A program made the translations under genes and the position numbers. Below the pieces are notes generated by a model, which worked only from the letters and a program-made list of their open reading frames with translations, made no database searches and was not told where the DNA came from. From assembly GCA_020853615.1 (NCBI GenBank), contig JADYYO010000061.1, forward strand, positions 1 to 32,722: DNA of 32,722 bases, given 5' to 3'. Position 1 is the first letter of the stretch; each line of letters opens with the position of its first letter. Positions 14,503 through 20,665 of this stretch are shown one piece after another. The stretch comes from Thermomicrobiales bacterium (lineage in GTDB: Bacteria > Chloroflexota > Chloroflexia > Thermomicrobiales > UBA6265).

Positions 14503-16242
14503 ATGAAGCGGTTGCTCAACGAGGCGTCCACCTTTCGGGAGGAGATGATCTCCGGCTTCGCGGCGGCCTACGTGCGCTACCTGCGGCGGGCGCCGGGCGC
14601 GTCGGGCGTCATCGCCAATGGCATCCCGGCGCGCGGGCGCGTCTCGGTCGTGGTCGGCGGCGGTTCGGGGCACTACCCGGCCTTCTACGGTCTTGTCGGG
14701 CAGGGACTCGCCTCGGGCGCGGCGATCGGCGACATCTTCACCTCCCCCTCCGGCGAGCAGTGCTACCGGGTCGGCAAGGCGGTCGACGGCGGCGCCGGCA
14801 TCCTCTTCACCTTCGGCAACTACAGCGGCGACGTCATGAACTTCGGCATGGCCGAGACCCGCCTGCGCGCCGAGGGGATCGACGCGCGCACGGTCCTCGT
14901 CACCGACGATGTCCTCTCGGCCAGACCGGAGGAGGCGGACCGGCGGCGAGGCATTGCCGGCGGCTTCTACGTCTTCAAGAGCGCCGGGGCAGCCGCGGCG
15001 CGCGGTGACAGCATCGCCGACGTCGAGGCGCTGACCCGGCACGCCAACGCGCGCGTTCGCACCGCCGGGGTCGGCTTCGCCGGCTGCACGGTGCCGGGGC
15101 AGGCGGAGCCCCTCTTCACCGTGGAAGCCGGCAAGATGGAGGTCGGGCTCGGCATCCACGGCGAGCAGGGCGTCCGCGTCGAAGAGCATCCCCCGGCGAG
15201 CGAGCTGGCCGCGATGCTGGTCGACATCCTCCTCGCCGAGACGCCCCCGGGCGCGGGGAGCGAGGCCGCCGTGCTAGTCAACGGCCTCGGGGGCACCAAG
15301 TACGAGGAGATGTTCGTCTTCTACAACGATGTCGCCAAATTGCTCGACCGGGCCGGCGTGCAGCCCTACACGCCGATGATCGGCGAGTTCGTCACCTCGC
15401 TCGACATGCCGGGCATGTCCCTCTCCCTCTTCTGGCTCGACGACGACCTGAAGCCGCTCCTCGACGCCACCGCCGCCTCACCCGCCTTCACCAGCATCGG
15501 CCCCGACGTCGCCGCACTGCGAACTTCGAATGGGGACGAGGTGGCGGCCGCGGCAGCGGCGGAATCGAGCGCGGCGGCTGCCGAGGAGGAGGAAGCGCCC
15601 GGCGGCGAGATGGGGGAGCGCGCGCGCGCCGCGCTGCGGCGCGCGCTGGCGGCGATGCAGGAGAAGGAGGGGGAGCTGGGCCGCCTCGATGCGGCCGCCG
15701 GCGACGGCGACCATGGCGCGGGGATGGTGCGCGGGATGCGCGCCGCCGTCGACGCCATCGCGGGGAGCGCGGGCAGCGCCCGCAGCAGCTTCACCCGCGG
15801 CGGCATCGCCTTCCAGAATGCGGCCGGCGGTGCCTCCGGAGCACTGGTCGGCGCGTGGCTGATCGCCATCGGCAACGCGCTGCCGGCAGACGACGCCGCG
15901 GTCGACGCCGCGGCGCTGGCGACGGCGATGGCCGACGCGCAGGCGACGCTGCAGCGGCTCGGGCAGGCGCAGCCGGGCGACAAGACGATGATCGACACCC
16001 TGGCGCCCTTCTCCGACGCCCTCGCCACCGCCGCCGCGAGCGGGGCATCGCTCCTCGACGCCTGGGCGGCGGCGCTGCCGGCGGCCAAGGCGGGCATGGA
16101 AGCGACGACCGATATGGTCAGCAAGCGGGGGCGCGCCTCGCGCCTCGGCGAGCGCTCGCGCGGCACCCAGGATGCCGGCGCCACCTCGATGTACTACGTT
16201 CTGCAGGCGTTCGGCGAGGGATTCGCGGACCAGGGCGAATAG
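14503..16242 (+). CDS. derK: Fused DhaK-DhaL dihydroxyacetone-kinase-type kinase, probable D-erythrulose kinase (DerK-like)
   Basis: The 579-residue protein joins a DhaK domain (residues 1-330) and a DhaL domain (about 370-575) through an Ala/Glu-rich linker. In DhaK, VVGGGSGHYPAFYG is the substrate-site loop and GLGIHGEQG holds the histidine that binds the ketone covalently. In DhaL, AAAGDGDHGAGM is the Asp-rich Mg-ATP site and QNAAGGASGALVG is the phosphate loop. Such ATP-dependent single-chain kinases act on dihydroxyacetone or, in mycobacterial threitol catabolism, on D-erythrulose. The tyrosine in GGGSGHYP (GHEP in classical DHA kinases) and the adjacent RpiB-like isomerase favour D-erythrulose. 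GGGGGAAG upstream supports the start. Family certain, substrate inferred. Confidence 0.87.
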   Translation: MKRLLNEASTFREEMISGFAAAYVRYLRRAPGASGVIANGIPARGRVSVVVGGGSGHYPAFYGLVGQGLASGAAIGDIFTSPSGEQCYRVGKAVDGGAGILFTFGNYSGDVMNFGMAETRLRAEGIDARTVLVTDDVLSARPEEADRRRGIAGGFYVFKSAGAAAARGDSIADVEALTRHANARVRTAGVGFAGCTVPGQAEPLFTVEAGKMEVGLGIHGEQGVRVEEHPPASELAAMLVDILLAETPPGAGSEAAVLVNGLGGTKYEEMFVFYNDVAKLLDRAGVQPYTPMIGEFVTSLDMPGMSLSLFWLDDDLKPLLDATAASPAFTSIGPDVAALRTSNGDEVAAAAAAESSAAAAEEEEAPGGEMGERARAALRRALAAMQEKEGELGRLDAAAGDGDHGAGMVRGMRAAVDAIAGSAGSARSSFTRGGIAFQNAAGGASGALVGAWLIAIGNALPADDAAVDAAALATAMADAQATLQRLGQAQPGDKTMIDTLAPFSDALATAAASGASLLDAWAAALPAAKAGMEATTDMVSKRGRASRLGERSRGTQDAGATSMYYVLQAFGEGFADQGE

Positions 16243-16282
16243 GGCGTCCCTGGCGCGACTGCCAGAACGCTGCACCCAGAGC

Positions 16283-16367
16283 GTGTCATGCTGAGGAACG
16301 AAGCATCTCGGCTGAAGGGAGGCGATGATCCGGGGAGCCGAGATCCTTCGCAAGCTCAGGATGACAC
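16283..16367 (+). repeat. GTGTCATGCTGAG...CTCAGGATGACAC inverted-repeat element, copy B
   Basis: This 85-base copy is a nearly continuous imperfect inverted repeat: GTGTCATGCTGAG / CTCAGGATGACAC at the ends, CGAAGCATCTCGGCT / AGCCGAGATCCTTCG inside. It sits between the kinase and isomerase genes of one operon, so the mRNA could fold it into a long hairpin. Confidence 0.85.
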
Positions 16368-16405
16368 GGTTTTCCGTGGGGCGCTGTTACCGAAAGGACC
16401 CGACC

Positions 16406-16885
16406 ATGACCGAGGCCAGCGATCGCTACGTCGTGGCGATCGGCGCCGATAGCGCCGGCGCCGACCTGAAGAACTTGCTCAAGCAGCAGTTGGAAGCCGA
16501 CCCCCGCGTCGATGTCGTCGACTTCGGCGTGCCCGACGCCAGCGACGACACCGCCTATCCCCACGTCGGGCTCGACGTCGCGCAGGCGGTGGCTCGCGGC
16601 GAGGCGCGGCGCGGGCTCCTGGTCTGCGGCACCGGGATCGGCATGGCCATCAGCGCCAACAAGGTGCCGGGAATCCGGGCGACGGTCGCCCACGACTCCT
16701 ACTCGGTCGAGCGCTCGGTCCTCTCGAACAACTGCCAGGTCCTCACGCTCGGGGCGCGCGTCGTCGGGCCGGAACTGGCGAAGCGGCTGGTCAACGAGTG
16801 GCTCGGCTACGAGTTCGACCCCGGCTCGGCCTCGGCCGAGAAGGTGGCCGTCATCTCCGAGTACGAGGAGCGGGGCGGAGGCTGA
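16406..16885 (+). CDS. derI: RpiB/LacA/LacB-family sugar-phosphate isomerase, probable D-erythrulose-4-phosphate isomerase (DerI/EryI-like)
   Basis: The 159-residue protein has the RpiB fold signature: N-terminal VAIGADSAGADLKNLL, the active-site cysteine in LVCGTGIGMAISANKVPGIRA and the C-terminal NNCQVLTLGARVVGPELAKRLVNEWL. The first motif reads DSAG where ribose-5-phosphate isomerase B has DHAG; I recall DSAG-like forms in erythrose-4-phosphate isomerases but cannot check here. With the DhaK-DhaL kinase upstream it fits the step D-erythrulose 4-phosphate to D-erythrose 4-phosphate, feeding the pentose phosphate pathway. The ATG at 16406 follows AAAGGA; the longer ORF reads through repeat copy B. 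It is 163 bases from the kinase gene, a gap filled mainly by that repeat. Confidence 0.87.
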   Translation: MTEASDRYVVAIGADSAGADLKNLLKQQLEADPRVDVVDFGVPDASDDTAYPHVGLDVAQAVARGEARRGLLVCGTGIGMAISANKVPGIRATVAHDSYSVERSVLSNNCQVLTLGARVVGPELAKRLVNEWLGYEFDPGSASAEKVAVISEYEERGGG

Positions 16886-17157
16886 GCGGCTGCCGTCGGC
16901 GCCCATCACCGTCCATGGCCGCGAGCGCAATTGCCATGGCCACGAGTCCGCCGCAAGCGCCTCGTCACATCAGCCACGAGCCGCATGCACTCTGCCGAAT
17001 TGTCGCGCATGCTGCCCGATGGGGTATTGCCAAATCTGCATACCAGCATTAGGATCGATGGCAGAAAGGCGCGGCGTCACGTTGGTTTTCGCCGCTTTCC
17101 GCGGGCGAGCCGGCCGCGACCACGCTCGCCATACCCCAAGGAACGTGGAGGGAGTGC

Positions 17158-17370
17158 ATGGGAGCCCCGACCCCATTAGACGATCACGCCACCCCAGTCA
17201 GCCGGGTCATTGCCGAGGCGCTTGTGCTGCGCCAGGGGCCCCGGCGCATCGTCACCCGCGCGGTCAACCTCGGTCTCTCGCCCATGCTGACATGGGCGCT
17301 CGTCGTCGCCTGCGGCGCCGCGGCGCTCGACTTCGATGCCGCCGGCGCGGCGCGCCAGCAGGACGAATAA
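17158..17370 (+). CDS. Small hypothetical protein (70 aa)
   Basis: A 70-codon ORF is preceded by a strong ribosome-binding site, GTGGAGGGAGTGC, directly before the ATG. The product has a basic middle (RQGPRRIVTRA) and a modestly hydrophobic stretch (LTWALVVACGAAALDF). I do not recognise a family. It ends 26 bases before the -35 of the rpsP promoter. The 272 bases before it (16886-17157) show no gene. It may be real given the ribosome-binding site, but a chance ORF in GC-rich DNA is possible. Confidence 0.4.
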   Translation: MGAPTPLDDHATPVSRVIAEALVLRQGPRRIVTRAVNLGLSPMLTWALVVACGAAALDFDAAGAARQQDE

Positions 17371-17395
17371 ACCGGCGCTCCACGGCGCAAACTCG

Positions 17396-17425
17396 TTGAC
17401 GCTCCGGCGAATCTGGTGCTATAGT
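17396..17425 (+). promoter_or_regulatory. Housekeeping-type promoter with extended -10 for rpsP operon
   Basis: TTGACG, an 18-base spacer, then TATAGT preceded by TGC (extended -10). Transcription would start near 17432, leaving a leader of about 155 bases before the rpsP start. It is the best promoter match seen on the + strand and sits exactly where a ribosomal-protein operon needs one. Confidence 0.7.
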
Positions 17426-17586
17426 CGGGCGTTCCCTCGCTACGGTGCGGGAATGTTTGTGTGTGTCTCCGGGATCCGGCCTCATCGTTCCGCCGGGACC
17501 CGACGTCGGGGCATATCGCCGATCGTCACGAAACTGGCATGATGCGCGCCACCGGGCGCGCGGCGAAAGTAGAGGAGCAATTCCGC

Positions 17587-17847
17587 GTGGTCAAACTTCG
17601 GTTGCGGCGCATGGGCGCGAAGAAACGGCCAAGCTACCGCATTGTCGCCGCTGACAGTCGCTCGCCGCGGGACGGCGCGTTCATCGAGTCGTTCGGGTTC
17701 TACGACCCGATCACCGACCCCGCCACCATCAACGTCGATCTCGACCGCGCCCGCCATTGGCTGAGCGTCGGCGCGCAGCCAACCGAGACGGTCCGCTCCC
17801 TCCTCAAGAAGGCCGGCGCCTACCGGACCGAGGTCGCCGCGGAGTAA
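17587..17847 (+). CDS. rpsP: 30S ribosomal protein S16
   Basis: The 86-residue product [40 protein letters not shown] is an unmistakable S16, which binds 16S rRNA early in small-subunit assembly. The ORF track begins upstream, but S16 proteins start at VKLRL. A GTG start at 17587 with GAGGAG nine bases upstream gives the normal length and is preferred. It is followed by khpA and rimM, the usual order (rpsP-khpA-rimM) in many Gram-positive and Chloroflexota genomes. Confidence 0.95.
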   Translation: MVKLRLRRMGAKKRPSYRIVAADSRSPRDGAFIESFGFYDPITDPATINVDLDRARHWLSVGAQPTETVRSLLKKAGAYRTEVAAE

Positions 17848-17905
17848 CGCCGCCGGGCGCACGCGACTTCCGCGGGCGACGAACCGATCCCGACGACGCA
17901 GATGG

Positions 17906-17935
17906 CGAGAGGCGACCGGCCGCGGTCGCCTCTCG
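17906..17935 (+). terminator. 12-bp perfect hairpin between rpsP and khpA
   Basis: CGAGAGGCGACC and GGTCGCCTCTCG pair perfectly around a six-base loop. No T-tract follows, so it is probably not a full terminator. It may lower khpA/rimM expression relative to S16, or protect the rpsP 3' end. Confidence 0.5.
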
Positions 17936-17966
17936 GCGCATCGGCGGGAGACAAGGAGCGACGAGC

Positions 17967-18365
17967 ATGGATCTACACGGTGGTACGGAGGAGCGCCTCC
18001 ACGACCCGGACCTCGAGGGCGGGTACGACGAGGACGGCGCACCATTTGACGACGAAGCCGGCGAGTCCTACGCGGCGTATGACAACGGCCATGAGGACGA
18101 CGGCGCCGGACCGTCGCTCGATGCCGCCGAGCGGCTGCGCTCCCTCGTCGCCTATCTCGCCACCAACCTCGTCGACGATCCCGACGCCGTCGAGGTCGAG
18201 ACCCGGCAACGGGGTGGCAGCGTCTTCGTCAGCTTGCGCGTTCCCGAAGAGGAGCTCGGCAAGGTCATTGGTCGGGGGGGCAGGATCGCGCGCGCCATAC
18301 GCACGGCCCTGACGATCACCGGCTCGCGGTACAACGTTCGTGCCTCGCTCGACATCGAAGACTGA
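17967..18365 (+). CDS. khpA: KhpA-type KH-domain RNA-binding protein with acidic N-terminal extension
   Basis: The last 80 of 132 residues form a single KH domain of the KhpA/YlqC kind: LRSLVAYLATNLVDDPDAVEVE, then VSLRVPEEELGKVIGRGGRIARAIRTAL with the GxxG loop as GRGG, and YNVRASLDIED. KhpA forms dimers with KhpB and binds many RNAs, affecting division and translation in Gram-positives. Typical KhpA is about 75-80 residues; here a roughly 50-residue acidic, Asp/Glu/Gly-rich tail precedes it. AAGGAG before the ATG supports the long form. It lies between rpsP and rimM as usual. Confidence 0.88.
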   Translation: MDLHGGTEERLHDPDLEGGYDEDGAPFDDEAGESYAAYDNGHEDDGAGPSLDAAERLRSLVAYLATNLVDDPDAVEVETRQRGGSVFVSLRVPEEELGKVIGRGGRIARAIRTALTITGSRYNVRASLDIED

Positions 18366-19101
18366 AGGGCAGGGGCCGCGCCGCACCCAGCCCCAGCCGC
18401 CCCTGCCCGAGCCGGGCGGCCCGATCATCCCCATTCCCGAGATCGCCGCTAGCGGCCCCCAGGATGCGGATGGGGAGGGTTCGCCTGCCTCGCGGCTCGC
18501 GCGGACCACTCGCGCCCGGCGACGGCCGCCGCGGCGAGCCGCGCAAACGCCACCGCGACTGGCGGATACCGCTGGCCCCGAGCCCAGCGTGCCGCCCTCC
18601 CGCGTCCGCCTCACCGTTGGCACCATCCTCGGCCCGCACGGAGTGCGCGGCGAATTCAAGGTTCGCCTGCAGACCGATGATCCCGAGCACCTGCTGACGC
18701 TCAAGCGGGTCTTCCTCGGTGACGAGCCGACCCGCCGCACGGTCCTCGGCGTCCGGATGCATGCTGGTAACGCGTTGATGCGGCTGCAGGGGATCTCCTC
18801 GCCGGAGACGGTCGAGCGCTTCCGGGGCGCGCCCTTGCGTATCCGCGGCTCCGATGCGCGCCCGCTCGCGCCGAACGAGTACTTTCTCTACCAGATCATC
18901 GGGCTGGAGGCGTTCGACGAGGCGGGGAACCGCCTCGGCCGCATCACCGACCTGATGGAGACGGGCGCGAACGATGTCCTCGTCATCACGCCGGAGGAGG
19001 GTGCGGACATCCTCCTGCCCAGCCACCCCGACGTCGTCCTCTCGATGGACCCGGCCGCGGGGAAGATCGTCGTCCGCCCGCTCACCTACTACGGCGAGTA
19101 G
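18340..19101 (+). CDS. rimM: Ribosome maturation factor RimM, possibly with long basic N-terminal extension
   Basis: The C-terminal 170 residues are RimM: VGTILGPHGVRGEFKVRLQTDDPE at the start of the N-domain, then YFLYQIIGLEAFDEAGNRLGRITDLMETGANDVLVI of the PRC-barrel domain, ending LLPSHPDVVLSMD. RimM binds S19 and helps 16S rRNA maturation. The open frame reaches back to a GTG at 18340, overlapping khpA by 26 bases and adding 83 Pro/Arg-rich residues. An internal GTG at 18589 would give exactly the normal size but has no visible ribosome-binding site. The long form is listed because it keeps the operon continuous; the true start is uncertain. Confidence 0.85.
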   Translation: MPRSTSKTEGQGPRRTQPQPPLPEPGGPIIPIPEIAASGPQDADGEGSPASRLARTTRARRRPPRRAAQTPPRLADTAGPEPSVPPSRVRLTVGTILGPHGVRGEFKVRLQTDDPEHLLTLKRVFLGDEPTRRTVLGVRMHAGNALMRLQGISSPETVERFRGAPLRIRGSDARPLAPNEYFLYQIIGLEAFDEAGNRLGRITDLMETGANDVLVITPEEGADILLPSHPDVVLSMDPAAGKIVVRPLTYYGE

Positions 19102-19117
19102 CGCGAGGGAGGTCGCC

Positions 19118-19606
19118 ATGCTGCTCGATGCGTCCGCCGTCTTCGACAACGGCACACCCGAGACCGAGCGCGGCTGCCCCTTCTGTGCCATCATCCGTGG
19201 CGACGCCCCGGCCGACATCGTGCTCGACGAGCCGGCCGGGATCGCGTTCCTCGACCGGCGCCCGCTGCTGCCAGGGCATCTCCTCGTCACGCCGCGCGCG
19301 CACGTCGCCACGCTCGCCGGCCTCCCTGCCGAGGCGATCGGGCCATTCTTCGGGCTCGTGCAGCGCATCGCCGCCGTCATCCCGGAGGCGCTGGGCGTTC
19401 ACGGCAGCTTCGTCGCCATCAACAACCGCGTCAGCCAGAGCGTGCCGCACCTGCATGCCCACATCGTGCCGCGCCGCCACGACGACCGCCTCTTCAGCCG
19501 CAATCTCGCCTGGACGCGCCACCCCTACCACGACGACGCGGAGCGGCAGGCAGTCGCCGAGGCGATCCGGGAGGCGCTTGCTGGAGAGGAACGCCCGGTC
19601 AAGTAG
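19118..19606 (+). CDS. HIT-family hydrolase (histidine-triad nucleotide-binding protein)
   Basis: The 162-residue protein has the HIT catalytic triad HLHAHIVPR near residue 112, a CPFC zinc-type pair near residue 21 followed by AIIRGDAPADIVLDEPAGIAFLDRRPLLPGHLLVTPRAHVATL, and NNRVSQSVPHLH. HIT proteins cleave or transfer nucleotides from adenylylated or dinucleoside substrates, using the middle histidine as nucleophile. GCGAGGGAGG upstream of the ATG supports the start, 16 bases after rimM, so it probably belongs to the same transcript. Exact substrate unknown. Confidence 0.92.
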   Translation: MLLDASAVFDNGTPETERGCPFCAIIRGDAPADIVLDEPAGIAFLDRRPLLPGHLLVTPRAHVATLAGLPAEAIGPFFGLVQRIAAVIPEALGVHGSFVAINNRVSQSVPHLHAHIVPRRHDDRLFSRNLAWTRHPYHDDAERQAVAEAIREALAGEERPVK

Positions 19607-19656
19607 TGTCGGCAGGGAAGGGGCGGCAAGCTACCAGCGGACACGATCGCGAGCAT

Positions 19657-19739
19657 ACCTTCACCCCCAGCCGCCACCCGGAGGGTCCCCGGCCTGTGCG
19701 CGGGGCGAGGGGAGGGGTTTCGCAAGCTGGCGTGACAGG
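19657..19739 (-). repeat. CCCTCACCCC-type element, copy R2 (reverse of R1)
   Basis: Read in reverse complement it starts CTGTCACGCCAGCTTGCG and ends GGGTGGCGGCTGGGGGTGAAGG. The last part is the same as the end of copy R1 at 32-113, and both begin with GTCACGCCA, so the two are full-length relatives about 19.6 kb apart. Confidence 0.7.
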
Positions 19740-19765
19740 AGTGACGGTCGTGCCGGCGGCGCTCT

Positions 19766-19800
19766 CCCTCACCCCCTAACCCCTCTCCCACGCCGGTGGG
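19766..19800 (-). repeat. CCCTCACCCC-type element, copy R4 (partial)
   Basis: CCCTCACCCCCTAACCCCTCTCCCACGCCGGTGGG has the same CCCTCACCCC and CCCTCTCCC blocks, with a short CCCAC/GTGGG hairpin at the end. Confidence 0.6.
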
Positions 19801-19933
19801 CTATCCGTTACCCAGAAGTTCGCCGGGGGCGGTGGCAGAGGGGAGTGCTGCCGTCGAAATGTCAGGACAGCAGCGGCGAGTCGTCTGACTATGCCGTCGA
19901 GCAGCGTCGTCTCGCTGCCACAATGTTGCAGGC

Positions 19934-19999
19934 GTGTCACGCCATTTCGCTACACACTCCCCTCTCCCACCGGAGCGGGAGAGGGGCTGGGGGTGAGGG
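19934..19999 (+). repeat. CCCTCTCCC/GGGGTGAGGG element, copy R3
   Basis: GTGTCACGCCATTTCGCTACAC leads into CCCCTCTCCCACCGGAGCGGGAGAGGGG, a clean hairpin, and ends CTGGGGGTGAGGG. It is the best-preserved copy and differs from R1 mainly in the loop side of the stem. Confidence 0.75.
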
Positions 20000-20012
20000 A
20001 GAAGCGCCGCCG

Positions 20013-20489
20013 TTAGCAACTATCCTGGCAAACCCCGTCGCTCGGGTCGCCGCCGTAGATCGGGCAGCAGGTGAGGCCCGGAGCGCAGGCGGTCGGATCG
20101 GCGAGGCTGCAGGCGCCGCCGGCCTGGCTGTAGTAGAGGGTCGTGCAGGCGCCGTAGGCGGCGCAGAAGCCGCCGCAGCAGTCCGCGCACGGCTCACCCT
20201 GCGAACAGGAGGCCGGGCAGGCATCGCCGGTCCCCGTGCAGTTCAGCCCGCAGTTGCCCGAGGTGTTGCAGCTATTCCCGCAGCAGACAAGGCCCTCGAC
20301 GCAGGTCGAGTCGTCACTGCAGGGGCAGCCGAAGCCGGCGCAGGCCCCGGCCGCGGCCGGCTTCGAGCCAGGCAGGTTCCCGCCAGCGAAGACCGCCGCG
20401 CCGAGCGCGAGCAACGCGCGCGACACCGACCGCCGGGATCGAGTCCCGGCCAGGCCACGGGTCCATCGATCGAAGCGCGATGCGTCCAT
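20013..20489 (-). CDS. Secreted cysteine-rich protein with twin-arginine signal
   Basis: The 158-residue product starts at the ATG at 20489, preceded by GGGGAGGTGGC. A Tat-type signal (TRSRRSVSRALLALGAAVFAGG) is followed by a mature region with 22 cysteines in about 110 residues, in a repeating CxxGLxCC pattern (CVEGLVCCGNSC, CAPGLTCCPIYG) plus CGLNC, CADCCGGFC and CQDSC. An even count and paired CC motifs suggest a compact, disulfide-stapled or metal-binding exported domain. I do not recognise a function; short Cys-rich Tat proteins of this look occur in Thermomicrobia-type genomes (from memory). It has its own promoter at 20622-20649. Confidence 0.78.
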   Translation of the reverse strand: MDASRFDRWTRGLAGTRSRRSVSRALLALGAAVFAGGNLPGSKPAAAGACAGFGCPCSDDSTCVEGLVCCGNSCNTSGNCGLNCTGTGDACPASCSQGEPCADCCGGFCAAYGACTTLYYSQAGGACSLADPTACAPGLTCCPIYGGDPSDGVCQDSC

Positions 20490-20555
20490 GCCACCTCCCC
20501 ATGTGATGCGCGAAAGAGCCGAAGCACCCCCGGTCAGACCGGACGCGCCACTCGA

Positions 20556-20577
20556 GGACGTGCCACGTGGCACGTCC
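20556..20577 (-). promoter_or_regulatory. 22-bp perfect palindrome in the leader of the Cys-rich gene
   Basis: GGACGTGCCAC followed by GTGGCACGTCC is a perfect 22-base palindrome with a CACGTG centre and no loop. It lies between the promoter (20622-20649) and the start codon (20489) of the Cys-rich gene. It may be a binding site for a dimeric regulator; an RNA hairpin is also possible. Confidence 0.55.
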
Positions 20578-20621
20578 GCCTCTCGTGACGGCTCACGCTG
20601 GAGTCCGCGGGGCGCTCTTGC

Positions 20622-20649
20622 AGGATACGGGCGATTGCCGATGTGTCAA
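20622..20649 (-). promoter_or_regulatory. Sigma-70-type promoter for the Cys-rich gene
   Basis: On the - strand TTGACA, 16 bases, TATCCT. The -35 is perfect and the spacing is the same as in the promoter at 29205-29232. Transcription would start near 20615, giving a leader of roughly 125 bases that contains the 22-bp palindrome. Confidence 0.6.
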
Positions 20650-20665
20650 GATCACCCGCGAATCG

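Larger units (their letters stand above)
19607..20012. other. Repeat-rich gene-free stretch
   Basis: The 406 bases after the HIT gene carry three copies of the CCCTCACCCC-type element (19657-19739, 19766-19800, 19934-19999) and no convincing gene. The ORFs listed there are translations of the repeats. Confidence 0.65.

Noticed and set aside
16886-17157. Possible gene between the isomerase and the small ORF
   Set aside because: ORFs on both strands overlap each other and show no motif, ribosome-binding site or family resemblance.
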